Source: JBAXGE01 sp044344145
Lineage (GTDB): Bacteria > Planctomycetota > Phycisphaerae > WQYP01
Length of the DNA stretch: 19,338 bases
Assembly (NCBI GenBank): GCA_044344145.1
Contig: JBIJDM010000027.1
Location: 1 to 19,338 of the forward strand
Reading direction: 5' to 3'
Shown: piece by piece, positions 7,120-14,075 of the stretch
Position numbering within the stretch: position 1 is the stretch's first letter
Layout: the number at the start of each line of letters is the position of its first letter
Program-made: the position numbers and the translations under genes
Notes under the pieces: model-generated
What the model was told of the DNA's origin: nothing
The model's database searches: none
What the model saw: only the letters and a program-made list of their open reading frames with translations

Positions 7120-8109
7120 ATGTTGCGTGCAAACCTGTGGATCGTCATTGCGGCAATGATCCTGGCCGTGACGCCGATCTGTGGTGCCGGGGAGCTTGAG
7201 CAACTCAAGGCGGAGAACAAAAAGCTGACAAGTCAGGTCCAGGAACTGGGTGCGAAACTCAACTCCGCCGAAACCAGGTGCAAGTCGCTGGAGAGCGATC
7301 TTAAGGCCGCCAGCCAGCAGCAGGACAAGGACACGCAAAAGCAGCTGCGTAACCTGAGCGATGATAATGCCAAGTTGAAGCGGGAGCTTGACGAGCTCCG
7401 GAAGCGGTCGCAGGTGGCCGAGAACGACCCGAAGGCGCAGGAACTCAAGGACCGTCTGCGCGTAACGACCGAGGAGAATGACCGGCTCAAACGGCAGATT
7501 GAAGATAGCGCGCGGAAGAAGCGGGAGGACGAGAAGGAGCGCAAGACGGCTGCGGACAAGGCGCTGCTGGAATCTCAGGAGAAATTGCGCACCCTCAACG
7601 ACGAAACCAGCCGGCTGAAAGAACAGCTCGAACGGCAACAGCGCGAAAATGAAACAGCACAACGGGAACGTAAAAGCAACCCACCCTCCAAGCCCGAGCG
7701 CGGGACCGAATCCACCAACACCACCGGCGATGGGCAGCGCGACGACCTGGCCGCACTCAAGGAAAAGCTTACCCGGGAGCAGGCCATGCGAACGAGTGTG
7801 GTGTTGCCCGGCTGGCAGGATGCCGATCAGGAACTGCTGAAACCCACACTCGCACCAGACGCACTGCGGGTACTGTTGCCCGCAACGACAACGGGCACGC
7901 TAATCTGTACGAAAAGCGGCACCGATGTGGTGACACTCAGCGAAGCGCAAGGCGACCGCGCAACCGCCGTCACCTTCAGCCTGCGCGCCGGCCGGATCTA
8001 CTGCCAGTGGGCCAACGAGGCGATGGCCACGCGCCACAGCACTGTGCTGCGCCAAGCGCTGCTGGTCCTGCCCACCAAAGACGCCCAGATCATCGTTTCA
8101 TTCAAGTGA
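7120..8109 (+). CDS. Exported coiled-coil protein of unknown function
   Basis: A 329-residue protein with an N-terminal signal peptide or anchor (hydrophobic residues 6-20, then CGAGE). C21 is not preceded by a good lipobox. Residues 25 to about 195 are almost pure Glu/Lys/Arg/Gln/Leu heptads, a long coiled coil. A flexible Pro/Ser/Thr/Gly linker (196-213) and a short helix follow, then a compact C-terminal domain (about 228-329) rich in beta-type residues (VTFSLRAGRIYCQW, ALLVLP, IIVSF). I do not recognise that domain. The protein may span or scaffold part of the envelope, but only the architecture supports this. The ATG at 7120 has AAGGAG 6 bases upstream and places the signal peptide at the N-terminus. 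Confidence 0.8.
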   Translation: MLRANLWIVIAAMILAVTPICGAGELEQLKAENKKLTSQVQELGAKLNSAETRCKSLESDLKAASQQQDKDTQKQLRNLSDDNAKLKRELDELRKRSQVAENDPKAQELKDRLRVTTEENDRLKRQIEDSARKKREDEKERKTAADKALLESQEKLRTLNDETSRLKEQLERQQRENETAQRERKSNPPSKPERGTESTNTTGDGQRDDLAALKEKLTREQAMRTSVVLPGWQDADQELLKPTLAPDALRVLLPATTTGTLICTKSGTDVVTLSEAQGDRATAVTFSLRAGRIYCQWANEAMATRHSTVLRQALLVLPTKDAQIIVSFK

Positions 8110-8277
8110 GTGCGAGCCGCAGTATTTCCGGTGGTTTGCGCCCCGGTCCACGGACTGCTCGGATGAACCAAGCATATGCGGCCCCAACGGATACCCTAAA
8201 AGGCCGTAGAACTACCCAATCCCTATGACTGCGTATATACTCACGGCTGACTGACACCTCTTGCTGCAGGAGTTTTT

Positions 8278-9310
8278 ATGTCCCCATCACCCTTCCATGT
8301 TCTGCTTATTGGCGGTACCGGCCAGATTTCCTCCGGCATTGTCAAAGCTCTGCAGGCCCGCAATTACGCCATTACCACCTTCAACCGGGGCCAGACCGAT
8401 GACCGGCTGGGCGCGGACATTGAACGGCTGCATGGGGATCGCAATGCCCCCGGCGCGTTGGCCAAGCTGGCCGATACCCGCCGGTATGATGCGGTCATTG
8501 ACATGATTTGCTTTAACCCCGATCAGGCCACCACCGCGATCAATGCCTTCGCGGGCAAGACCGAGCATTTTGTCTTTTGCTCGACCGTCTGCACCTATGG
8601 CAATACCCAAACCATCATCCCCACGCTGGAGTCCACGCCCCAGCGCCCCCATTCGAATTACGGCAAGAATAAACTCGCCTGCGAGGAATTGTTTCTCGCC
8701 GCGCACCACGCGGGCAAATTCCCGGTGACCATCTTCCGCCCCAGTCACACCTTCGGCCCGTCAGGCAACATCATCAATAATCTCGGCTGGGAAACCACTT
8801 TCGTGGACCGCCTGCGCAAGGGCAAACGGATCATCGTCAGCGGTGATGGGCACGGCCTGTGGCAGAGCGCATATGCCGACGATGTGGGTGTGGGCTTTGC
8901 CGCGGCGCTAGGCCGTAAAGCCTGCTTTGGTGAGGCCTACAACATCGTGGGCGACCCGGTGGTGACCTGGGATGAATACACCCGCAACACCGCCGCGGCC
9001 ATCGGTGCCAGCGCCCCGGATCGTGCATATCCCCACCGACTTCCTGCTCAAGATCGCGCCGCAACGCTATGGCGCGTTGGATGAAATCTTCCAGTATCAC
9101 GGCGTCTATTCCAACGCCAAGATTTTCCGCGACATTCCCGAATATCGCCCCTGCACCCCCTACGCCGAAGCCGTCCGCGCCACCGTGGCGTGGATGGACG
9201 CTCAGGGCAAGGTAAAGGACTCGGATACGGATCGGTTCGAAGATGACCTCGTAGCTGCGTGGGAGGCCTTTACCGCGCAGCTTACAGAGCAATGCCGCGC
9301 CAAAGCCTAA
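8278..9310 (+). pseudogene. NAD-dependent epimerase/dehydratase (extended SDR), interrupted by a single-base frameshift
   Basis: The first frame (8278-9084) has the Rossmann GGTGQISSG motif (residues 12-20), catalytic S102 in CSTVCTYG and the Y128xxxK132 motif in NYGKNK, all typical of extended short-chain dehydrogenases such as sugar-nucleotide epimerases. Family-like sequence stops near residue 245, and the following stretch (DRAYPHRLPAQ) looks random. The natural continuation, RIVHIPTDFLLKIAPQRYG to the TAA at 9310, lies in the next frame. Removing one C from the CCCC run at 9014-9017 would join them into about 343 residues. It could be a true mutation, an assembly error or, less likely, programmed frameshifting. 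AGGAG lies 5 bases before the ATG. Substrate unknown. Confidence 0.8.
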
Positions 9311-9323
9311 TTGGCCAGATGCG

Positions 9324-10424
9324 TCACTCCGGCACGCCCAAGGCCGCGCGGATTTCGCGCACGATCAGGTCCGAGGCCCCGGCGGGTGAATAGAGATTCT
9401 TCGTCACCCCCACCGCCAAGCGGTATTCGGGATCGGCAAAGCCGATGGCGCCGCCGTAGCCGGGATGGCCAAACGTGCTGACGCGGTCGCCCAGTGCGGG
9501 GCTGGGGCCAATGAAATAGCCCAAAGACATACTCGGGTCTTTATCGGTGATCGGACTGGGATATTGCCGCTGGGTGGCCGTGCGCACGCGCAACGAGGGC
9601 AACAATTCCACCCCATCCACGCCCCCCGGCAGCAGTGCCGCATAATGCCGCGCCAGCGCCCGGGCGCTGGCGATGCCATTGGAGGCGGGTATACACGCCC
9701 GCCGGACCTGCGGTTTGTTCATCCATTCATGCAGCGGCAACATGGAAACCGAAACATCACGTGGCTGGCCGTCATCGGTCAGGTTGGGTTCCTTGCCGGG
9801 ATTGAAGACTTCCTCCAGCCGTGCCACCCGTGGCGCAGCGACATCGGGCAGGCCGCAATACAAATCTGTAATCCCCAACGGCTGACAGATTTCCGCTTCC
9901 AATAATTGCCCAAAGGTGCGTCCGGTTGCCCGTCGGGCGACTTCGCCGAGAATCCAGCCAAACGTCACCGCGTGGTACACCTGACGGGTGCCCGCCGGCC
10001 ACGCGGTGGGCATATCGGCCAAGGCACGACACATCGCCTCCCAGTCGCACAACACATCCAGCGTCACCCGCGCGGGCAAGAGCGGCAGGCCACTGGTATG
10101 ACTCAGCGCCTGTCCTACGGTAATGGCAGATTTCCCTTGGGCCGCAAACTCCGGCCACAGCTGGCTGATGGGCAGGTCATAACTCAACTGCCCGCGCTGC
10201 ACCAAGATGTGAATAATCGTGGCTACCATCCCCTTGGTCACCGAAAACACCGGGAACAAAGTATCACCGTCCACCGGCCGGCCCGTGGTCGCATCCGCCA
10301 CCCCCGCCCAGGCATCAAGCACCAATTTCCCATCCAAATACGCCGCTACCTGCAGCCCGCGCTCACGGCCTTCCTTAACCAAGGTGTTGAGCAATGAGGC
10401 AATCTTCGTTTGTGGGGTGGACAT
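9324..10424 (-). CDS. Serine hydrolase, class C beta-lactamase / EstB-like esterase family
   Basis: A 366-residue penicillin-binding-protein-like serine hydrolase. The nucleophile motif is S61-V-T-K64, with the Tyr motif around Y150 in QVYHAV and a C-terminal FGHPGYGG (H320) replacing the KTG box. LSHTSGLP (108-115) is a family signature. No signal peptide is seen, so it is probably cytoplasmic and more likely an esterase of the EstB/LACTB type than a true beta-lactamase. The ATG at 10424 is preferred because GGAG lies 5 bases upstream; an upstream frame to 10502 would run through the terminator hairpin at 10488-10525. Its stop lies 13 bases from that of the convergent epimerase gene. The natural substrate cannot be deduced. 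Confidence 0.87.
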   Translation of the reverse strand: MSTPQTKIASLLNTLVKEGRERGLQVAAYLDGKLVLDAWAGVADATTGRPVDGDTLFPVFSVTKGMVATIIHILVQRGQLSYDLPISQLWPEFAAQGKSAITVGQALSHTSGLPLLPARVTLDVLCDWEAMCRALADMPTAWPAGTRQVYHAVTFGWILGEVARRATGRTFGQLLEAEICQPLGITDLYCGLPDVAAPRVARLEEVFNPGKEPNLTDDGQPRDVSVSMLPLHEWMNKPQVRRACIPASNGIASARALARHYAALLPGGVDGVELLPSLRVRTATQRQYPSPITDKDPSMSLGYFIGPSPALGDRVSTFGHPGYGGAIGFADPEYRLAVGVTKNLYSPAGASDLIVREIRAALGVPE

Positions 10425-10487
10425 ACACGCTCCGAAAATAACCCGCAAGTCGGGCAACCAGTCTTGGTTTGGTAGCTTAAACGAATC

Positions 10488-10525
10488 AAGCCCTATCCGC
10501 ACCCCATTGGGTACGGATAGGGCTT
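10488..10525 (-). terminator. Strong hairpin downstream of the RNA-binding protein gene
   Basis: AAGCCCTATCCG (10488-10499) pairs perfectly with CGGATAGGGCTT (10514-10525), a 12-bp stem. Inside it ACCC/GGGT adds 4 bp around a CATT loop. It lies 25 bases after the RRM gene stop and before the serine hydrolase start. The T-run on the minus strand is poor (GATTCGTTT), so it may terminate weakly or protect the 3' end of the mRNA. Confidence 0.65.
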
Positions 10526-10549
10526 AGTAAAATCACTATCGAGACGGTC

Positions 10550-10933
10550 TTAGTAGCGTTGCCGGCCGTAGCCGCCACGATCGCCACCGCGGTCGCCGCC
10601 GCGATCCCGGCCCCCGCCGCCACCGTAGCCACCGCGACTGCCGCCACCGCCATAACCACCGCCCCCACCGCTGCGGGGACGTTCTTCGCGCGGCCGGGCT
10701 TCGTTCACGCTGAGTTTGCGGCCCAGACTGTCGTTGCCGTCCAGCGCCTGAATCGCGGCTTTGGCTTCTTCATCGGTGCCCATTTCCACGAAACCAAACC
10801 CCTTGGAACGGTTGGTGGCCCGGTCGATGATCACCTGAGCCGAAACCACGGTGCCGTGTTGCTGGAACAGACCCTGCAAAGCCGAGTCATCCAGATCATA
10901 GGGAAGGTTCCCAACATACAAACGATTGCCCAT
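10550..10933 (-). CDS. Glycine-rich RRM RNA-binding protein
   Basis: A 127-residue protein. A single RRM fills residues 3-80, with RNP2 LYVGNL (5-10) and RNP1 KGFGFVEM (44-51), whose aromatic residues stack on RNA bases. Residues 81-127 are a Gly/Arg/Tyr/Asp tail with repeated RGGD and GGYGGGG units. This layout matches small glycine-rich RNA-binding proteins of cyanobacteria and other bacteria, often cold-regulated RNA chaperones. The ATG at 10933 has AAGGAG 6 bases upstream. A second ATG six bases earlier touches the Shine-Dalgarno and is unlikely. It has a possible promoter at 11077-11104, giving a leader of about 135 bases, and is followed by a strong hairpin. Confidence 0.93.
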   Translation of the reverse strand: MGNRLYVGNLPYDLDDSALQGLFQQHGTVVSAQVIIDRATNRSKGFGFVEMGTDEEAKAAIQALDGNDSLGRKLSVNEARPREERPRSGGGGGYGGGGSRGGYGGGGGRDRGGDRGGDRGGYGRQRY

Positions 10934-10993
10934 ATACATCTCCTTCGAGCACGGGCGCATGGGCCCAAAAACAACTTTCAGGGCCCGGGAAAG

Positions 10994-11012
10994 GGGTCGT
11001 GCATTCCGACCC
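10994..11012 (-). promoter_or_regulatory. Hairpin in the 5' leader of the RRM gene
   Basis: GGGTCG (10994-10999) and CGACCC (11007-11012) form a 6-bp stem with a 7-base loop inside the predicted leader of the RRM mRNA. Two GGGCCC palindromes closer to the start codon add potential structure. A role in temperature or self-regulation is inference. Confidence 0.35.
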
Positions 11013-11076
11013 GGAAGGCGGACCGTGATCCCGAGACGCGACAGGCACTCGAACCGCATGATCCATCCGAAAGAGC

Positions 11077-11104
11077 AATATACCCCGGCAATTTTCGCCT
11101 GCAA
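11077..11104 (-). promoter_or_regulatory. Candidate promoter of the RRM gene
   Basis: On the minus strand TTGCAG (11104-11099) lies 16 bases before TATATT (11082-11077). The -10 is good and the -35 weak. A T8/A8 tract at about 11117-11124 lies upstream and could act as an UP-like element. Confidence 0.4.
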
Positions 11105-11146
11105 GAACATTTTGGCGTTTTTTTTCGGCCCCAGCCCGCCTATTAT

Positions 11147-11174
11147 TTGGCATACCCGTAAAAACAGATATAAT
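11147..11174 (+). promoter_or_regulatory. Sigma-70-type promoter of the radical SAM gene
   Basis: TTGGCA (11147-11152) and TATAAT (11169-11174) are separated by 16 bases. The start would fall near 11181, giving a leader of about 35 bases with GGAG before the ATG at 11216. Confidence 0.65.
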
Positions 11175-11215
11175 TATCCTGTTTTCAGTCACGTTCTTTT
11201 TGGCGGAGTTCACAC

Positions 11216-12358
11216 ATGCTCGGTCACGCACAAGGTCTTGGGATTGATTTCACCATGGAAGACTTCCACCACGGCCCCATGCTGGTGTTCTATGAAATCA
11301 CCCGGGCGTGCGATCTGGCGTGCAAGCATTGCCGGGCCTCGGCCATTCCCAAGGCCCACCCCGACGAACTGACCACCGCACAGGCCAAACTGATGATTGA
11401 CCAGATTGCCAGCTTTCCCAAAAAGCCGGTGCTGGTACTCACCGGCGGTGACCCGATGAAACGCGCCGACCTGTTCGAATTGATTACCTATGCCAAAGAC
11501 AAAGGCGTCAATCCTGCCCTGAGCCCCTCGGCCACACCGCTGGTCACCACCGAGTCCATTGCCCAGATGAAGCAAGCGGGCATCCGCCGGCTGTCGGTAA
11601 GTCTGGACGGGGCCGATGCCGCCACGCATGACGGCTATCGCGGCGAAGCGGGTACCTTTGACCGCACGCTGCGGATCATCAAGGATTGCCAGACCTACGG
11701 CATCCCGGTGCAGGTCAATACCACCATCACCACCAATAATTATCTCCAGATTGATGCCATCGCCGAGTTGCTGGCCCAGCACAAGATCATGCTCTGGAGC
11801 GTGTTCTTCCTGATTCCCGTGGGCCGGGGCCAGAAGCAATACTGCATCGACGCCGATCAGGCGGAAAAAGTCTTCTCCGATCTGTGGGACCAATCACGCA
11901 AACAGAAGTACGGCATCAAGACCACCGAGGCCCACCACTATCGGCGCTATATGATCCAACGCTGGGCGGAATGTCCCGGCTCCGCGCAGGAAGGCCACAA
12001 AAACCAGACCGCCCCGCTGGGCGTCAATGACGGCCGGGGCGTGATGTTCGTCAGCCATATCGGCGAAATCTATCCCAGCGGTTTTATGCCCATCGAATGC
12101 GGCCGGTTCCCCCGCGATTCCGTGGTGGAAGTCTATCAGAATAATGATCTGTTCAAACGCCTGCGCAACAGCGACGAATTGGGCGGCAAGTGCGGCGTAT
12201 GCGAATACAAACGCATCTGCGGCGGCAGCCGCGCCCGCGCCTTTGCCACCAGCGGCGACCCGCTCGCCGCCGAACCCAGTTGCAGCTATGTCCCCTTCCG
12301 CTGGCGTGCGGATGTGGAAATGACGCTGGCGCCCAGTGATCCGGATGATGTGGTGTAG
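11216..12358 (+). CDS. Radical SAM/SPASM domain protein, TIGR04053-like
   Basis: A 380-residue radical SAM enzyme. C32xxxC36xxC39 in the RACDLACKHC motif binds the catalytic 4Fe-4S cluster, GGDP (77-80) contacts SAM, and SLDGADAATHDGYRG (129-143) is the mid-barrel segment. A C-terminal SPASM-type region supplies C295, then C326xxC329x5C335 and C356 for an auxiliary cluster. The phrases GPMLVFYEITRACDLACKHC, PVGRGQ, IKTTEAHHYRR and CGGSRARA match what I recall of the TIGR04053 family, related to AhbD/NirJ heme-type and peptide-modifying SPASM enzymes. The substrate is unknown, and no precursor-peptide gene or partner is visible. GGAG lies 7 bases before the ATG and a good promoter lies upstream. 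Confidence 0.9.
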   Translation: MLGHAQGLGIDFTMEDFHHGPMLVFYEITRACDLACKHCRASAIPKAHPDELTTAQAKLMIDQIASFPKKPVLVLTGGDPMKRADLFELITYAKDKGVNPALSPSATPLVTTESIAQMKQAGIRRLSVSLDGADAATHDGYRGEAGTFDRTLRIIKDCQTYGIPVQVNTTITTNNYLQIDAIAELLAQHKIMLWSVFFLIPVGRGQKQYCIDADQAEKVFSDLWDQSRKQKYGIKTTEAHHYRRYMIQRWAECPGSAQEGHKNQTAPLGVNDGRGVMFVSHIGEIYPSGFMPIECGRFPRDSVVEVYQNNDLFKRLRNSDELGGKCGVCEYKRICGGSRARAFATSGDPLAAEPSCSYVPFRWRADVEMTLAPSDPDDVV

Positions 12359-12430
12359 ACAGCGAGTGGGTGGAATATTCCCCCGGCCCACGCCGTAACC
12401 GACGGGGTCCAACATGCCATTAAGTTATTC

Positions 12431-12459
12431 TTGCCGTTAGTCCCCAGGTAAGCTATAAT
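12431..12459 (+). promoter_or_regulatory. Promoter of the toxin-antitoxin pair
   Basis: TTGCCG (12431-12436) and a consensus TATAAT (12454-12459) are separated by exactly 17 bases. The antitoxin ATG lies 39 bases after the -10. Confidence 0.65.
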
Positions 12460-12490
12460 TCCATGGTAAGGAAAATTATTCGTGTAAGGA
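12447..12490 (+). promoter_or_regulatory. Three phased GTAAG repeats, candidate antitoxin operator
   Basis: GTAAG occurs at 12448, 12466 and 12484, exactly 18 bp apart. The first two extend to GGTAAG, and the last two share the following G (GTAAGGA). The first abuts the -10 box and the last is part of the Shine-Dalgarno of the antitoxin gene. VapB/AbrB-type antitoxins commonly repress their own promoters, so an operator is likely, though not shown. Confidence 0.5.
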
Positions 12491-12497
12491 TTTTGCC

Positions 12498-12752
12498 ATG
12501 CTTCATTCCACCGTCACCAGCAAAGGCCAGACCACCATCCCCGGCTATATCCGTGCCGCGCTGGGCATCAAAGCCGGCGACAAGCTGGATTATGTGATCC
12601 AAGGGAATCAGGCCACCATCCGCGTCCACCCCGGAACCCGGGTCCTGAAAGGCGCACTGGCCAGCACCAAGGGTCAGGGCATGGCATTTTCAGAGATTCG
12701 CGCCGCGGCCAGTAAAGCCGCCCTGCAACGGCGGGCCGGAGCGGATCAATGA
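12498..12752 (+). CDS. vapB: AbrB/SpoVT-type antitoxin, VapB family
   Basis: An 84-residue protein. Residues 1-46 match a swapped-hairpin AbrB DNA-binding domain (STVTSKGQTTIP at 4-15, then IRAALGIKAGDKL). The C-terminal half is Ala/Arg/Lys-rich and would wrap around the toxin. In such pairs the antitoxin neutralises the PIN ribonuclease and represses its own operon. AAGGA lies 7 bases before the ATG. The TGA overlaps the toxin ATG by four bases (ATGA at 12749), giving translational coupling. Confidence 0.9.
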   Translation: MLHSTVTSKGQTTIPGYIRAALGIKAGDKLDYVIQGNQATIRVHPGTRVLKGALASTKGQGMAFSEIRAAASKAALQRRAGADQ

Positions 12753-13156
12753 GTAAACACCGTCTGGTAGATACCAACCTGATTGTGCGCTATCTGGTGC
12801 AGGACCACGAAAAACACGCCCAGGCTGCGGGTAAACTCTTTACCGCCTGCGATCGTGGGGAAGTTGTGCTCGTGATTCTGCCGGTGGTGCTGGCGGAATG
12901 CGTGTTTGTACTAGAATCGTTTTATAAACATCCCCGCGCCGCCATTGCCACCACGCTGGGAGCCCTTCTAACCAGCCCCGGCGTGGAAATCACCGACCCG
13001 GCCATTTATCTGGATGCACTGGTACGCTACCAGAAAACCAAATGCCATTTCATCGACTGCACCATCGCCGCCACCGCCACCGCCCATCGGCAGGCAGTGG
13101 CCTCATTTGATGAAGACTTCCGCAAGTTTCCCGATGTGCGTGTCAAGCTGGATTAA
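12749..13156 (+). CDS. vapC: PIN-domain ribonuclease toxin, VapC family
   Basis: A 135-residue PIN domain that should cleave RNA with Mg2+ or Mn2+. The four acidic positions are present: D8 in LVDTN, E50 in VLAECV, D103 in HFIDC and D121 in SFDEDF, so the toxin looks intact. The length is normal for VapC. It follows the antitoxin with a 4-base ATGA overlap, the classical type II arrangement. No clear terminator follows, only two short hairpins at 13258-13274 and 13296-13316. The gene lies downstream of the radical SAM gene but has its own promoter, so a functional link between them is not implied. Confidence 0.92.
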   Translation: MSKHRLVDTNLIVRYLVQDHEKHAQAAGKLFTACDRGEVVLVILPVVLAECVFVLESFYKHPRAAIATTLGALLTSPGVEITDPAIYLDALVRYQKTKCHFIDCTIAATATAHRQAVASFDEDFRKFPDVRVKLD

Positions 13157-13257
13157 TGTTATAGCCAAAGACTACACCTGCGCGTAGGCCACACATTCAT
13201 TAATATCAGTATCCCAACGTCTTGGTTCAACTGGTATTTCCGGGGGGATTGGATATT

Positions 13258-13274
13258 TTGCCCCGATAGGGCAA
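13258..13274. repeat. Short inverted repeat between convergent genes
   Basis: TTGCCC (13258-13263) and GGGCAA (13269-13274) flank CGATA. It lies about 100 bases after vapC and could help end transcription, but no T-run follows. Confidence 0.4.
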
Positions 13275-13295
13275 TTGTGCCGAACCATAACAGGG

Positions 13296-13316
13296 ATATG
13301 CCTCTGGGAGGCGTAT
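13296..13316. terminator. Possible bidirectional terminator hairpin
   Basis: ATATGCCTC (13296-13304) pairs with GAGGCGTAT (13308-13316) with one wobble and a 3-base loop. It touches the stop codon of the minus-strand gene ending at 13316 and follows vapC on the plus strand. No strong T-run is present on either side. Confidence 0.35.
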
Positions 13317-14038
13317 TATCCTTTGGGCCGAACCCACGCGGGCAAGATTCGCTTCTCTATGTTCACGTCTCCCACTGCCGGATAATGTTTTTTAATCGTG
13401 GCCAGGTCCTGGGCAAAATTATCAACCACCACCACATCCCACGTCCCCGAGGAATATCCCGCAGCTTCCTGATCAATTAATGGAACCACGTGGCCGGCAC
13501 GAAGTTCGTTTCCCTCACGCGGACGCACATTGGCTTCGATACGGCCCGCATAATAAACATGTCCCGGTTCCACGGGCAGGGACATATCCAGCGGAATAAA
13601 CCCCACCGCCGTAAAAACAAACGGCGTTGAGTTGTAGGTCTGCAAGGAGGCCAATGCGAGCTTGTTACCACTGACCCGCAGGCTGAGAATATACTCGTTA
13701 TATTGCTTGTCTACGTGCGTAATTGCCTTGCCAATCTCCCAGCCTGCGGCCTCCTGTGTGCCGCGCGGAGTTTTCGAAACCACCCCCGAAGCGCCCGGCA
13801 CGCCCTGCGGTACGTAGACCACGAAGGCTTCCGGTGTAACCGAGGGATTGACGGCATTGGATGTGCGCACCGTGATTAAAATTATCGCGTCCTGACCGGG
13901 AACAAGTTTGCCATCCTGCTCCGACAGCGCCATCGGACGCACTTGTTCACAACCAACTCCTGTCACCATCACGACCAGCAATCCCAGCAGGTATAGTATG
14001 CGTGATAGCACAGTTATCTTAATCGTATTGCATGTCAT
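13316..14038 (-). CDS. Exported protein of unknown function, probable lipoprotein
   Basis: A 240-residue protein. Residues 8-29 are a hydrophobic signal segment ending GVGC, so C30 could carry a lipid, although the -3 position is Gly rather than Leu or Val and the lipobox is imperfect. The mature part is mostly beta-type sequence with short conserved-looking phrases (IILITVRTSNAV, FVFTAVGFIPLDM, VYYAGRIEANV), suggesting a beta-sandwich. I cannot assign a family. The final GYSSGTWDVVVVDNF region contains no obvious catalytic residues. The ATG at 14038 has AAGGA 7 bases upstream. It follows the LptC/OstA-like gene by 37 bases and is probably co-transcribed, so an envelope role is plausible. Confidence 0.75.
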   Translation of the reverse strand: MTCNTIKITVLSRILYLLGLLVVMVTGVGCEQVRPMALSEQDGKLVPGQDAIILITVRTSNAVNPSVTPEAFVVYVPQGVPGASGVVSKTPRGTQEAAGWEIGKAITHVDKQYNEYILSLRVSGNKLALASLQTYNSTPFVFTAVGFIPLDMSLPVEPGHVYYAGRIEANVRPREGNELRAGHVVPLIDQEAAGYSSGTWDVVVVDNFAQDLATIKKHYPAVGDVNIEKRILPAWVRPKG

Positions 14039-14075
14039 GCGCTGGTCCTTCTAGGAACAAACGTTTCCAATCAGC

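Noticed and set aside
10550..10690. GC-rich tandem triplet-like repeats
   Set aside because: They are simply the codons of the Gly/Arg-rich tail of the RRM protein, not an independent DNA repeat.
11096..11124. CGCC...GGCG followed by eight T on the plus strand, terminator-like
   Set aside because: The stem is only 4 bp with a loop of about 14 bases, and there is no plus-strand gene upstream to terminate. The T-run is better explained as an AT tract near the two divergent promoters.
12371..12380. GGAATATTCC palindrome after the radical SAM gene
   Set aside because: A single 10-base palindrome with no T-run and no second copy seen nearby; not enough for a terminator or operator call.
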